Shown here piece after piece: positions 1-8,456 of a stretch of DNA of 64,000 nt. This stretch comes from RBG-13-51-36 sp046497565 (lineage in GTDB: Bacteria > Chloroflexota > Dehalococcoidia > GIF9 > AB-539-J10), in the NCBI GenBank assembly GCA_046497565.1, contig JAWOFK010000073.1, positions 43,580-107,579 of the forward strand, given 5' to 3'. Numbering within the stretch: position 1 is the first letter of the stretch; every line of letters starts with the position of its first letter. The position numbers and the translations under genes were made by a program. The notes under the pieces were generated by a model. The model was not told the origin of the DNA and made no database searches. It was given only the letters and a program-made list of their open reading frames with translations.

Positions 1-263
1 CACCTGTCGACGACCTCCCTGGCCGAATCAGCCTGCACTACCATAGCGCTGATAAATACATAATCAGCCCACTTGATGGCTTTATCTGTCAGGTTTGTTA
101 TATTGAGGTCCACAAGCTTCTTCTCCCACTCTTGAGGAAGCATCGCAGCTACAGTTAACAAGCCCAGAGGGGGGAAAGTTGCCTTTTTGAAAATGAATTT
201 CAAAGCATGCTTAAAACTCCAGAAGGTGTCCGGATACCGGGGATAAACTAATAATATCTTCAA
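1..263 (-). CDS. B12-binding-type radical SAM protein, N-terminal part (cut by window edge)
   Basis: The first 87 residues of a minus-strand gene are visible; the rest lies before the window. It opens LKILLVYPRYPDTFWSF and continues with PPLGLLTVAAMLP, the start typical of radical SAM enzymes with an N-terminal cobalamin-binding-like Rossmann domain (the DUF4070-associated group). The start is a TTG at 263-261 preceded seven bases upstream by AGGAG, which is why an ATG search misses it. The radical SAM cluster motif lies outside the window, so the reaction cannot be told. Family assignment rests on the N-terminal pattern alone. Confidence 0.7.
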   Translation of the reverse strand, partial: MKILLVYPRYPDTFWSFKHALKFIFKKATFPPLGLLTVAAMLPQEWEKKLVDLNITNLTDKAIKWADYVFISAMVVQADSAREVVDR

Positions 264-545
264 TTTACGCTCCTTTTTGTATAGCTTGAATCATAATACC
301 ATAATACAATAATATTTTACCAGTGTCACGACAAGCCCCCAAAAAACTCGGGAGGCACAAACCAAAAATGTAGAATGTTCCCAATGTTCATGCGGAATGG
401 GACACATTGGGGGAGGGTTCATGTTGCAAGCATCTTGCCTATCCCGACTGGTCGGGACTTGACGTTTATATCGATCTAGCTGATAATCACAGTGACTGAA
501 GGGTTGGACAATTGACTGCGCACCGCGGGGAAAGAATATACTATT
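264..545. other. Divergent intergenic region, no gene seen
   Basis: This 282-base gap separates the divergent radical SAM and phosphohexomutase genes. Open frames crossing it are shadows without ribosome sites. It holds an AT-rich stretch near 285-320 and a likely promoter for the plus-strand gene at 512-542. I see no RNA gene or repeat. Confidence 0.5.
512..542 (+). promoter_or_regulatory. Likely promoter of the phosphohexomutase gene
   Basis: TTGACT (512-517) and TATACT (537-542) are separated by 19 bases. The GTG start begins only three bases after the -10 box and has no Shine-Dalgarno sequence, so the transcript would be nearly or fully leaderless. This is inferred from box matches only. 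Confidence 0.35.
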
Positions 546-2036
546 GTGGCTAATCAAATCAAATTCGGCACTGATGGCTGGCGGGGGATTATCGCCGAGG
601 ACTTCACCTTCGATAACGTGCGTATCTGCGCTCAGGCCGTGGCAGAATACCTGAAGCAAAATGGACTCAATAAACGAGGCCTGGTCATTGGCTATGATAC
701 TCGTTTCGCCTCGGAGGATTTTGCCGCCGCCGCCGCTGAAGTGACGGCCGGCAACAACATCAAGGTCCACCTCTGCCCCAAACCAGCCCCTACCCCGGTG
801 GTGAGCTTTACTGTCCCGGCTACTAATTCCGCCGGGGCCATTGTGATAACTGCCAGCCACAATCCCGCTTCGTGGAATGGATTCAAATACAAATCTGAGG
901 ATGGGGCCAGTGCTCCTGGGGACGTCATCTCCCAAATAGAGGCAAACATCGCTTCCCTCACCCAAACCCCACCCCCTAAAGGAAAAGGGCCGGGAGAGGG
1001 TGTGAAAAGGCTTGAGCTGGATAGGGCCTTGGAGAAAGGGCTTGTTGACTACCTGGATCCCTCTCCTGTTTACTTCGACCGCCTTGGCCAGTTTGTCGAC
1101 TTAGAAAAATTGCGCCGCCAGAAACTGAATATCATAGTTGACTCCATGTATGGTGCTGGCATTGGCTATTTCAGGACAATCCTCCAGAACGGCAACCTGA
1201 AAATCACCGAGATTAATGCCGAACGAAATCCCTCCTTCCCCCAGATTCAGCCTGAGCCAATCGCCAAGAACTTGACCACGCTTTCGAGGTTGGTCGTTGA
1301 GAAGAAGGCCGATGTGGGCCTGGCCACCGATGGGGACGCCGACCGCATTGGCATCATAGACGAAAGGGGACAGTTTCTGACTCAACACCAGGTTTTTGCC
1401 TTGCTCTGTCTCTATCTACTGGAAGTCCGCGGTGAGCGTGGCGCCATGATAAGGACACTCACTTCCACCATGATGATTTCCCGCCTGGGCGAGCTATTCG
1501 ATGTCCCTGTTTACGAAACGCAGGTGGGTTTCAAATATGTTGCCCCCTTGATGATGGAGAAAAACGCCATCATTGGCGGGGAGGAGAGTGGTGGCTACGG
1601 ATTCCGCGGTCATGTCCCGGAACGCGATGCTATACTTGCCGGGCTCTACTTTCTTGACTTCATGGCGGAAACAGGAAAGACGCCATCGCAGCTTCTCGAT
1701 TACCTTTACAGCAAGGTGGGATCTCACTACTATGACCGGACAGATTTTCACGTCTCCCCAGCTAGGCGTCAGGCAGTCATGCACCGACTGCGCTCCACCT
1801 CACCGGACACTATAGCCGGTTCTAGGGTGACCAGAGTGGATACCACCGATGGTTTTCGCTTCTTCCTTGCCGATGACTCCTGGCTGCTCATCCGTTTTTC
1901 CGGCACAGAACCGCTCATTCGCATCTACTCTGAAGCTGAAAGCCTAGAAAGGGTGAGGGAGCTACTGGAAGAAGGCAAGAAGCTGGCCTATGAGGCAGGC
2001 CCGTCTGGGCAAGATGGGAGTATCGCGGGTTTCTGA
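546..2036 (+). CDS. Phosphoglucomutase/phosphomannomutase family protein
   Basis: A complete 496-residue alpha-D-phosphohexomutase, interconverting hexose 1- and 6-phosphates in the cytoplasm for glycogen, cell-envelope sugar or trehalose precursor supply. The catalytic phosphoserine loop TASHNP has Ser104, the metal loop DGDADR lies at 262-267, the sugar-specificity loop GEESGG at 345-350, and the phosphate-binding RFSGTEP near 453. All four domains are present and the length is normal. The GTG start gives the expected FGTDGWRG opening. Which hexose is used (glucose, mannose or glucosamine) cannot be decided; the GEESGG loop fits glucose/mannose types. Confidence 0.9.
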   Translation: MANQIKFGTDGWRGIIAEDFTFDNVRICAQAVAEYLKQNGLNKRGLVIGYDTRFASEDFAAAAAEVTAGNNIKVHLCPKPAPTPVVSFTVPATNSAGAIVITASHNPASWNGFKYKSEDGASAPGDVISQIEANIASLTQTPPPKGKGPGEGVKRLELDRALEKGLVDYLDPSPVYFDRLGQFVDLEKLRRQKLNIIVDSMYGAGIGYFRTILQNGNLKITEINAERNPSFPQIQPEPIAKNLTTLSRLVVEKKADVGLATDGDADRIGIIDERGQFLTQHQVFALLCLYLLEVRGERGAMIRTLTSTMMISRLGELFDVPVYETQVGFKYVAPLMMEKNAIIGGEESGGYGFRGHVPERDAILAGLYFLDFMAETGKTPSQLLDYLYSKVGSHYYDRTDFHVSPARRQAVMHRLRSTSPDTIAGSRVTRVDTTDGFRFFLADDSWLLIRFSGTEPLIRIYSEAESLERVRELLEEGKKLAYEAGPSGQDGSIAGF

Positions 2037-2057
2037 CGTCGTTGTTAGGGCAGAGTT

Positions 2058-2564
2058 TCAGTATAACCAACTCTTATACTCGGGCGTAGCATCCTTCATA
2101 TCCTCGTATAGCCATACCATCCGGTCTGCGAACCATAGCTTGCCTATGACCGTGATGGCACCGCCCATGAGAGTCGGCCAGACGTCCAGTATTATCAGAC
2201 CCCAGACGAAGAAGGCGGACCCGATCACCGCGACCACAGAGAGGGCATTCGGGATGTGACGATGACGTTTCGGTACCGGGACGTTCCTACGATTCATCCA
2301 GACCCATTCGCCAAGAACCGCCTTTGACGCCCAGTTGTCTGTGCTCCTTGGTTCGGCGAAGATCCTCGGGTTAAGCCACACCCACAAGACCGTGGCCGTA
2401 ATCGGTATGAGAGCCCACCACCCCAACCATGCTCTGCTCCAGAAAGCCAAGCCCAAGAGCGGAACCATGGAAAAGCGCGAATAGCCACTCCGAGGATTAG
2501 TGTGACGCCGGCGAGTGCCCTCATCCATACGAAACAGGCGTGCTATCATTTGTTCTATTGCCAT
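2058..2564 (-). CDS. DUF6653-like small membrane protein
   Basis: About 168 residues when started at the ATG at 2564, which follows a weak purine-rich AAGGGTAAG; a further in-frame ATG at 2609 would add 15 residues. There are two hydrophobic stretches near the middle (FSMVPLLGLAFWSRAWLGWW then ALIPITATVLWVWL) and two near the C-terminus (ALSVVAVIGSAFFVWGLIIL, LMGGAITVIGKLWF), so about four membrane spans are likely. The pattern NPRIFxEP followed by WASKAVLGE matches my recollection of DUF6653, a family of unknown function. It ends 22 bases from the convergent phosphohexomutase gene. No function is proposed. Confidence 0.65.
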   Translation of the reverse strand: MAIEQMIARLFRMDEGTRRRHTNPRSGYSRFSMVPLLGLAFWSRAWLGWWALIPITATVLWVWLNPRIFAEPRSTDNWASKAVLGEWVWMNRRNVPVPKRHRHIPNALSVVAVIGSAFFVWGLIILDVWPTLMGGAITVIGKLWFADRMVWLYEDMKDATPEYKSWLY

Positions 2565-2705
2565 CGACTTACCCTTACAAACCGCATTGCCGTGATAAGA
2601 AGCATCCATGCTAGGTCCCCATACAACTTCTCTGCTTACCGCAGATTAGCCCATGATGCCGCCAGCAAGCCGCGAAGACTACCTGCCGAGCTTCAAGGTA
2701 TCTTG

Positions 2706-3452
2706 TTAGCGGTACTCCGGGTTTGGATGGTCAAACCTGCATCCAGCTTCCCACTTGCTTCTCTGGTTGCCATGCGCCGGTATCCCTTTACCCGCCTTGA
2801 GCATCTGAGCCAAATGCATCAGATTCCATGTCATAAAGGTGATGTTCCTTTGTGTGAAATCATTTTCAGGCCCTCCGGATCCTTCATCCAAATATGAGGG
2901 GCCAGGCCCGACTTCTCCGATCCAGCCGGCATCCGCTTGCGGAGGAATTGCAAACCCCAGGTGCTGGAGCGAATAGAGTATTCCCATTCCGCAATGCTTT
3001 ATCCCGTCTTCATTTCCCGTTATGATACAGCCACCAACCCGCCCGTAATAGGCATACTGCCCTTCTTCGTTCAGTTCTCCAGATTGCCCATACAGGCGTT
3101 CAATAACCCTCTGGCAGACAGAAGACTTCTCCCCCAGCCAAATCGGGCTGCACAGAACAAGGATATCTGCTTCCATCACTTTTCTGAAGAGTTTGGGCCA
3201 GTCGTCTCTCTCCCAACCTCTTTGCGTCATGTCTGGCCATACACCTGCAGCAATATCAAAGTCAACCGCCCGGACCACTGCAACTGAAACACCGTTACTC
3301 TCCATAATAGACTTACTTACCTTCAGTAATCCCTCAGTATGTGAAATCTCAGGCGATCGTTTCAGAGTACAGTTGATGAACAAGGCCTTGAGGGCAGAGA
3401 AGTCTTGTGTGTTCCCTTCACATAGTTCTCGCTGTTTCTCATTCAGTTCCAT
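2706..3452 (-). CDS. Flavodoxin/NAD(P)H-dependent FMN reductase family protein
   Basis: A 248-residue flavodoxin-like-fold protein, expected to bind FMN and carry out cytosolic redox transfer; partners are unknown. It contains KALFINCTLKRSPEISHTE (phosphate loop for FMN) and the ADILVLCSPIWLGEKSS flavin-ring loop, followed by ITGNEDG and the GPGPSY segment usual in this subgroup. An open frame continues upstream through tRNA-Ser, so the longest reading is false; the ATG at 3452 leaves about 20 residues before the flavodoxin core. Its ribosome site is weak (GAAGAG), and an ATG at 3581 is the alternative. The family is clear; the substrate is not. Confidence 0.8.
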   Translation of the reverse strand: MELNEKQRELCEGNTQDFSALKALFINCTLKRSPEISHTEGLLKVSKSIMESNGVSVAVVRAVDFDIAAGVWPDMTQRGWERDDWPKLFRKVMEADILVLCSPIWLGEKSSVCQRVIERLYGQSGELNEEGQYAYYGRVGGCIITGNEDGIKHCGMGILYSLQHLGFAIPPQADAGWIGEVGPGPSYLDEGSGGPENDFTQRNITFMTWNLMHLAQMLKAGKGIPAHGNQRSKWEAGCRFDHPNPEYR

Positions 3453-3637
3453 AACTCTTCGATATTCCCCCCTCAGCCGAGCTATATCAATCCTCTCGAC
3501 CCGGAGCAACCAGAAGGCGACTTCGTCGTAGTCGGCTAATGCTAGGACGACGCGTCTCGATAAAAGCCAGCAATGCTTCATATCGTGTGAATCGAAAACA
3601 ACGACACATGCTCGCCATGGCACCCCAACTTCCTGAC

Positions 3638-3729
3638 TGGCGGAGGGAGAGGGATTCGAACCCTCGACCCCGATAACTCGGAGTAAGCGCTTAGCAGGCG
3701 CCCGCACTAGACCACTATGCGATCCCTCC
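3638..3729 (-). tRNA. tRNA-Ser (anticodon GCT)
   Basis: The minus strand folds into a class II tRNA: acceptor GGAGGGA paired with TCCCTCC, a D arm, an anticodon stem GGCGC/GCGCT closing the loop CTGCTAA (anticodon GCT, reading AGC/AGU), a long serine-type variable arm, and a T arm GAGGG-TTCGAAT-CCCTC. The discriminator is G, as expected for serine, and the CCA end is encoded (3638-3640). It reads the AGY serine codons. Confidence 0.93.
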
Positions 3730-4006
3730 GCTTGTTACGACTCAGTTCATTATGCCATATATGAAGCCCATCGACAAAATCAGAGAGCGTCTGTTCATGT
3801 CATTCTGAACAGTCCAAGATGCGTTAGGGCGACGAAAGACCGATGAGCTTCTTGGCAGGATTTACCCCTTACACGTCGCTCGGGACACGGCTGAACGCGA
3901 TAGCTCATTCGCCACGAGAAGCCTCTCAGGACCCAGAACGACAGAGAGCAAAGGGGGCAGAAGAAAGGCGGAGGATGCAGAATGTGGGGCTATGGCTGAG
4001 GCCCCG
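3730..4006. other. Intergenic region, no gene seen
   Basis: This stretch lies between tRNA-Ser and the greA-like gene, upstream of the first and downstream of the second. A plus-strand open frame near 3843-4043 has no ribosome site and no recognisable protein pattern. I see no hairpin followed by a T run. Confidence 0.5.
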
Positions 4007-4792
4007 CTATTCATTTACACTTAAAATGTTTTCAATACGGTAGCAGAAGGTACCAGCGGGAGCGACAACTTCAACTGTCTGCCCCTTTTCTTTGTCCAGG
4101 ATCATCCTGCCCAAGGGGGAAGCAACGGAAAGCCTGCCCCTGGCTGGATTCGCCTCTCGGGGGTCGACCAACGCGTAGCTGAGTTCTTTGCCTGATGATA
4201 AATCACAGAGCACCACTGTATCTCCAAATTTTGCCTTGGATACGCTCTGGCTTGTCCCCGCTATCTTGGCCAGATTCAAGGTTGCCTCCAACTCCTTGAT
4301 CCTGCCCTCCAAGTGTGCCTTTCGCTCTCTAGCTGCGTCCAGAGGAGCATTTTCCGAAAAGTCCTTGTCCGCCGCTGCCTTTTGCATCTCCTCAATAACC
4401 TCGGGAAGCTGGTTTTTCAAAGTGATTAATTCCGATTCTAGTCTGGCATAGCCTTCCGCAGTCAAAGTGGCTCCAGCCTGAGAAATTTGCCAGGACGGGC
4501 TCGCCTTCAAAGAAGCTTTTCGTGCTCTGAGGTGCGGAGCTAAGCTTGTTCCGGTGAATCCATTTTTCCGTATGTATGTGAGAAAGGACTTGACGGGTTT
4601 GACTGCCGACGGGGTAATGTGTTCGCCATAGCTGGCTACATCAATAGGGCTGATGTCTTTCACTTGCCTGGATGAGCCAAGCCATCTAACAAACTTGGAT
4701 ATCTCCGCCTGTATTTTTCCTCTCTCTTCCGGCGGTAGATGTGACAAAAAGGCATTTACTGCTTCGGCAAGTGTCGGATTGTTATCCAACAT
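4007..4792 (-). CDS. greA: GreA/GreB-type transcript cleavage factor with integrase-like N-terminal domain
   Basis: About 261 residues, roughly 100 longer than ordinary GreA. Residues 107-180 are the GreA coiled coil (TAEGYARLESEL, then DFSENAPLDAARE at the tip, keeping the acidic Asp and Glu that place Mg in the RNA polymerase secondary channel). Residues 185-261 are the FKBP-like domain ending ASPLGRMIL and VEVVAPAG. In front, residues 6-95 (AVNAFLSHL, SKFVRWLG, ISPIDVASYGEHI, VKSFLTYIRKNGF) look like the SAM-like core-binding domain of tyrosine recombinases, without any catalytic domain. The role is rescue of backtracked RNA polymerase; the extra domain might bind DNA. The start at 4792 is preferred over 4840 but has a poor ribosome site. 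Confidence 0.82.
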   Translation of the reverse strand: MLDNNPTLAEAVNAFLSHLPPEERGKIQAEISKFVRWLGSSRQVKDISPIDVASYGEHITPSAVKPVKSFLTYIRKNGFTGTSLAPHLRARKASLKASPSWQISQAGATLTAEGYARLESELITLKNQLPEVIEEMQKAAADKDFSENAPLDAARERKAHLEGRIKELEATLNLAKIAGTSQSVSKAKFGDTVVLCDLSSGKELSYALVDPREANPARGRLSVASPLGRMILDKEKGQTVEVVAPAGTFCYRIENILSVNE

Positions 4793-4934
4793 GTTTCCCA
4801 CGAACAGGCAAATAGTAGCCCAAAAACTGGGCGCTGTCAATTTGCTTCAGAACTCATACTGTGCTTTGTGTCTTCAGGCTCGCCGAGATATAATATGCAC
4901 GTGATTTTCCAGAATAATTACGGAGGTGGCTGGA

Positions 4935-5657
4935 GTGTCCGCCGGAGATACTCAGGCAATCGAAAGGCTGAGAAGTGCTATTGCTGAAGGCAAGAATTGG
5001 TATGTGGCCTTGCTTGAAGCCATTCGTCTATGGAGTAGTCCTGAAGAGGACTATGACGGCCGACATTATCACTATCTTGTGGACAACGAAGCTTTCGATT
5101 GGCTGGTGTTGGCAGAGAGGTTATGCGAAGAGCTTGATGGACTTATTCCAGAACAGGAGCGCACCGAGCTTCTCTTCTTTGACATACCACCGATAGCATT
5201 GTCTAAAGGCGAGTTCAGAAATCTAATCGGCGCCTCCAAATACCAGACCTACCTGAACTATTTCTATGGCATTCTTGTGGAGAGGTTTCTCCTTCTGGCT
5301 GTAGTTGAAGAGATACGAAAGGAAAGGAGAGTTTCAGGCTCGAACAGCGATAACGGAACAGTTGACGAGGCTCACCAACGCATTTATGGTGCCAATCAGT
5401 CTGCCCTTCTGAAACAGTTCAGAAAGGAGAAACATTATCCTCACCTTAGATCCATAAGTTTGAGCCAGTTGAACGAATTTACCTATTGGCTATTCAAATA
5501 TCGCATAAAAATGCGTGACAAATCCTGTGTTGCCAGCGATACCAAGAAAGCCCTGATAAAGTTACATGATATGCTGGCTCTCAAAGCCAGGCCAGTCCAC
5601 CCTTCCACCCCTAAGGCTAAGAGCTATCAGCTGTCAGCTGATGGCGAGCGCAGTTGA
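4935..5657 (+). CDS. Hypothetical protein, 240 residues
   Basis: I do not recognise this protein. A GTG at 4935 has ACGGAGG nine bases upstream and is preferred over the in-frame GTG at 4926, which overlaps that ribosome site. The product is largely helical, soluble and charged, with aromatic-rich stretches (NWYVALLEAIRLW, YQTYLNYFYGILVERFLLL) and a basic C-terminal third. No signal peptide, metal motif or catalytic signature is visible. Its last 31 bases overlap the 3' end of valS on the opposite strand, so the final residues may not be conserved. It is divergent from the greA-like gene. Confidence 0.6.
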   Translation: MSAGDTQAIERLRSAIAEGKNWYVALLEAIRLWSSPEEDYDGRHYHYLVDNEAFDWLVLAERLCEELDGLIPEQERTELLFFDIPPIALSKGEFRNLIGASKYQTYLNYFYGILVERFLLLAVVEEIRKERRVSGSNSDNGTVDEAHQRIYGANQSALLKQFRKEKHYPHLRSISLSQLNEFTYWLFKYRIKMRDKSCVASDTKKALIKLHDMLALKARPVHPSTPKAKSYQLSADGERS

Positions 5658-8362
5658 GATAATTCTTGATACAGCCTTTCCAGTTTGTCTTTCAGCATGG
5701 CAAGCTTCTGTTTGTCTTTTTCAATAACCTGGTCTGGCGCTTTACGTAAGAAGTCACTATCTTTCAGCCTGGCATCAAGCTGAAGAATTCTTGCTTTGAT
5801 TTCCCCACTTTCCTTAAGCAGCCGTTGTTCTTCAGCCAGCCGGTCTACCATGTCAGCCAAAGGCAAAACTACCTCGGCCTCTTTCAAGACCAGAACGAGA
5901 GCCCTATCATTGGTCGGTCCCCTTTCCTGGCGACGGAGTATCGTTAAGGGTCGAACTTTGGCCAGTGTTTCTATCATGTTCGCTTCGGTGCTAAGGCTCG
6001 ACAGGAGCTCACCAGTATAAACTTGGGCTTCAATCCATTTGTCCGGCCTTACTTTGTATTGCGCACGAACGTTACGGATAGCGTGGACAATCTCTATCAC
6101 AGAATCCATTACTTGCTCTGCTTCCGGAGCAAAGGTCCTATCGTCAGCGATGGGATGAGGAGCTATCACTATGGAAGTCGGCATCCCCACATCGTTAGCC
6201 ACGAGCTGGGAGTGAACCACGGGCCTGCCACGCTGCGCTCCCAGCAGTCTTTGCCAGAGTTCCTCAGTGATAAAAGGCATGAACGGATGCAGAAGACGCA
6301 GTGATTTTTCCAATGTATTGACCAGGTAAGGCAAGGGTGACGGAGTTAATTGGCTGCGAAGGCGTATCTTGGCAATTTCAATATACCAGTCACAGAACTT
6401 CGACCACACAAAATCGTAAATCTGCTGCTCTGCTTCACCAAATTGGAAACCTTGCATCAGCTCGTTGACATTCTTGATAAGCCGGTTGAGCTGGCTATCA
6501 ATCCATCGGTCTTCTATTCTCTGCGGTTGTGCCGATGGAATCGGGACTGCCTGAGGTTCCAGCCTTTCAGCATCCAGACTCTGAATGATAAACCTGGTGG
6601 CATTCCACAATTTGTTGACAAAGTTGCGACTGGACTCCAATTTGCCTTTGCCCAGACTTATATCATTCCCCGGTGTACTGCCGGTGGTCAGCGCAAAGCG
6701 GAGCGCATCGACACCGTATTTGCCTATGGCATCGGCGGGGTTTATAACATTCCCTCGCAATTTACTCATCTTCTCTCCGCTCTCATCCCTGATCAGGCCA
6801 TGGAGATAAACAGTGTGGAAAGGGACCTCACCGGTATTTTCCAGCCCCATCATAATCATCCTGGCGACCCAGAAGAACAGGATGTCGTAGCCGGTTTCCA
6901 TTACCGAGCCAGGATAGAAATAGCGAAGGTCATCGGTATCCTCCGGCCAGCCGAGCGTAGAATGTGTCCACAGTGCCGAACTAAACCAGGTGTCCAGGAC
7001 ATCAGGGTCTTGAATTAGCTGGTTCGAGTGACAGCGAGTACAAGCCGTCGGTTCATCTACCGAGGCGGTCACTTCGCCGCAATCCTGACAATACCATACC
7101 GGGATGCGATGTCCCCACCATAGTTGCCGGCTGATGCACCAGTCCCTGATGTTCTCCATCCAGTCAAAATATATCTTGGTGAAACGTTCTGGATTTATGG
7201 TGATTCTGCCATCCTTAACCGCCTCGATGGCAGCTTTGGCCAGGGGCTGTGTCCGGACGAACCACTGCAAGCTGACTTTGGGTTCAATCATCGTCTGGCA
7301 ACGACCACAATGTCCTACGGAATGGAAGTAGGGCTCAATCTTCTCCAGTAATCCTTTGTCCTTCAGGTCGGCTAGTACCCTGTCCCGACAGGCAAACCTT
7401 TCCAGTCCTCGATACGGCCCGGCATTCTCATTCATAGTCGCATCGGGGTTCATGATATTTACCAGCGGCAAATTGTGTCTCTGGGCTACTTCGAGGTCCG
7501 TGGGGTCATGGGCTGGAGTTATCTTCAATGCTCCGGTGCCGAAAGAAGTATCAACAGCATCATCAGCGATTACAGGGATTTCCTTCTCGATAATGGGAAG
7601 GATGACGCTCTTACCCACGAAACTCCTGTAGCGTTCATCTTCGGGGTTTGTCGCCACAGCCGTATCGCCGAAGAAAGTTTCCGGTCGTGTAGTAGCGACG
7701 GTGACGAAGCCCTCGCCTTGAGCTAGAGGATAGCGAATATGATAAAGATGTCCCGCAATATCTTTATGCTCTACCTCCAGGTCGGAGAGGGCGGTTTGGC
7801 AGCGGGGACACCAGTTTATCATGCGTTCTCCGCGATAGATTAACCCGTCGTTGTACAAACGTACAAACGCAGTCCGGACTGCCTTGCTCGGTCCTTCATC
7901 CAGAGTGAATTTCTCCCTGCTCCAATCACATGAAGCCCCCAGCGCCTGATGTTGATGTCGTATACGATCCCGGCTCTTATCAGCCCATTTCCAGGTCAAG
8001 TTTGTGAAATTATCTCTGCCAATCTCTTCCTTGGTCTGCCCTTGCCTGGCCAGTTGTTGCTCCACAACCACTTGCGTAGCGATGCCAGCATGGTCGGTTC
8101 CCGGCAGCCACAAGGTAGGGTCCCCTTTCATCCTGTGCCACCGGGCCATAATATCCTCCAGTGTAGCGGTCAAAGCATGCCCCAGATGAAGTTCACCGGT
8201 AACATTTGGCGGTGGCATGATAATGACGAAAGGCTTCTTATTGGGGTCTATTCTGGGAGTGAAATAACCCTGTTCCAGCCAGAAATCATACCATTTCTTT
8301 TCTATCCGCCCTGGCTCGTAGGCTCCGGGCATTTCTTCATCATGCTGTGTCATTGCTAACAT
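5627..8362 (-). CDS. valS: Valyl-tRNA synthetase
   Basis: A full-length 911-residue class I synthetase charging tRNA-Val. The HIGH-type motif is HLGH at 59-62 within PPNVTGELHLGHA, the CP1 editing domain has TTRPET at 224-229 and a GTGALKITPAHDPTD loop near 276-290, and the second ATP motif is KMSK at 531-534, followed by Leu instead of the usual Ser. Two Cys pairs (about 185/188 and 441/444) look like zinc knuckles. The C-terminal residues from about 845 form the coiled-coil tRNA-binding arm. No T-box fits the 94-base gap upstream. The start at 8362 lacks a clear ribosome site; a Met three codons later is possible. Confidence 0.95.
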   Translation of the reverse strand: MLAMTQHDEEMPGAYEPGRIEKKWYDFWLEQGYFTPRIDPNKKPFVIIMPPPNVTGELHLGHALTATLEDIMARWHRMKGDPTLWLPGTDHAGIATQVVVEQQLARQGQTKEEIGRDNFTNLTWKWADKSRDRIRHQHQALGASCDWSREKFTLDEGPSKAVRTAFVRLYNDGLIYRGERMINWCPRCQTALSDLEVEHKDIAGHLYHIRYPLAQGEGFVTVATTRPETFFGDTAVATNPEDERYRSFVGKSVILPIIEKEIPVIADDAVDTSFGTGALKITPAHDPTDLEVAQRHNLPLVNIMNPDATMNENAGPYRGLERFACRDRVLADLKDKGLLEKIEPYFHSVGHCGRCQTMIEPKVSLQWFVRTQPLAKAAIEAVKDGRITINPERFTKIYFDWMENIRDWCISRQLWWGHRIPVWYCQDCGEVTASVDEPTACTRCHSNQLIQDPDVLDTWFSSALWTHSTLGWPEDTDDLRYFYPGSVMETGYDILFFWVARMIMMGLENTGEVPFHTVYLHGLIRDESGEKMSKLRGNVINPADAIGKYGVDALRFALTTGSTPGNDISLGKGKLESSRNFVNKLWNATRFIIQSLDAERLEPQAVPIPSAQPQRIEDRWIDSQLNRLIKNVNELMQGFQFGEAEQQIYDFVWSKFCDWYIEIAKIRLRSQLTPSPLPYLVNTLEKSLRLLHPFMPFITEELWQRLLGAQRGRPVVHSQLVANDVGMPTSIVIAPHPIADDRTFAPEAEQVMDSVIEIVHAIRNVRAQYKVRPDKWIEAQVYTGELLSSLSTEANMIETLAKVRPLTILRRQERGPTNDRALVLVLKEAEVVLPLADMVDRLAEEQRLLKESGEIKARILQLDARLKDSDFLRKAPDQVIEKDKQKLAMLKDKLERLYQELSQLRSPSADS

Positions 8363-8456
8363 AAACTGCTACAAATAGGCCAAGAAACAAGAGCAACTAC
8401 GGTTACTCCGTTAACCGTGTATCCAAAATGCGACTGCCTTCTTTGTTTCTGGCTTT

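Noticed and set aside
291..965. 224-residue minus-strand frame over the phosphohexomutase start
   Set aside because: It has no ribosome site and its text resembles nothing known; it is antisense to a real gene.
3453..3707. Long N-terminal extension of the flavodoxin-like frame
   Set aside because: Its first ~24 codons lie inside tRNA-Ser(GCT), so this part is a frame artefact; the conserved fold begins after 3452.
3843..4043. 66-residue plus-strand frame near the greA-like gene
   Set aside because: Low-complexity, no ribosome site, no homology pattern.
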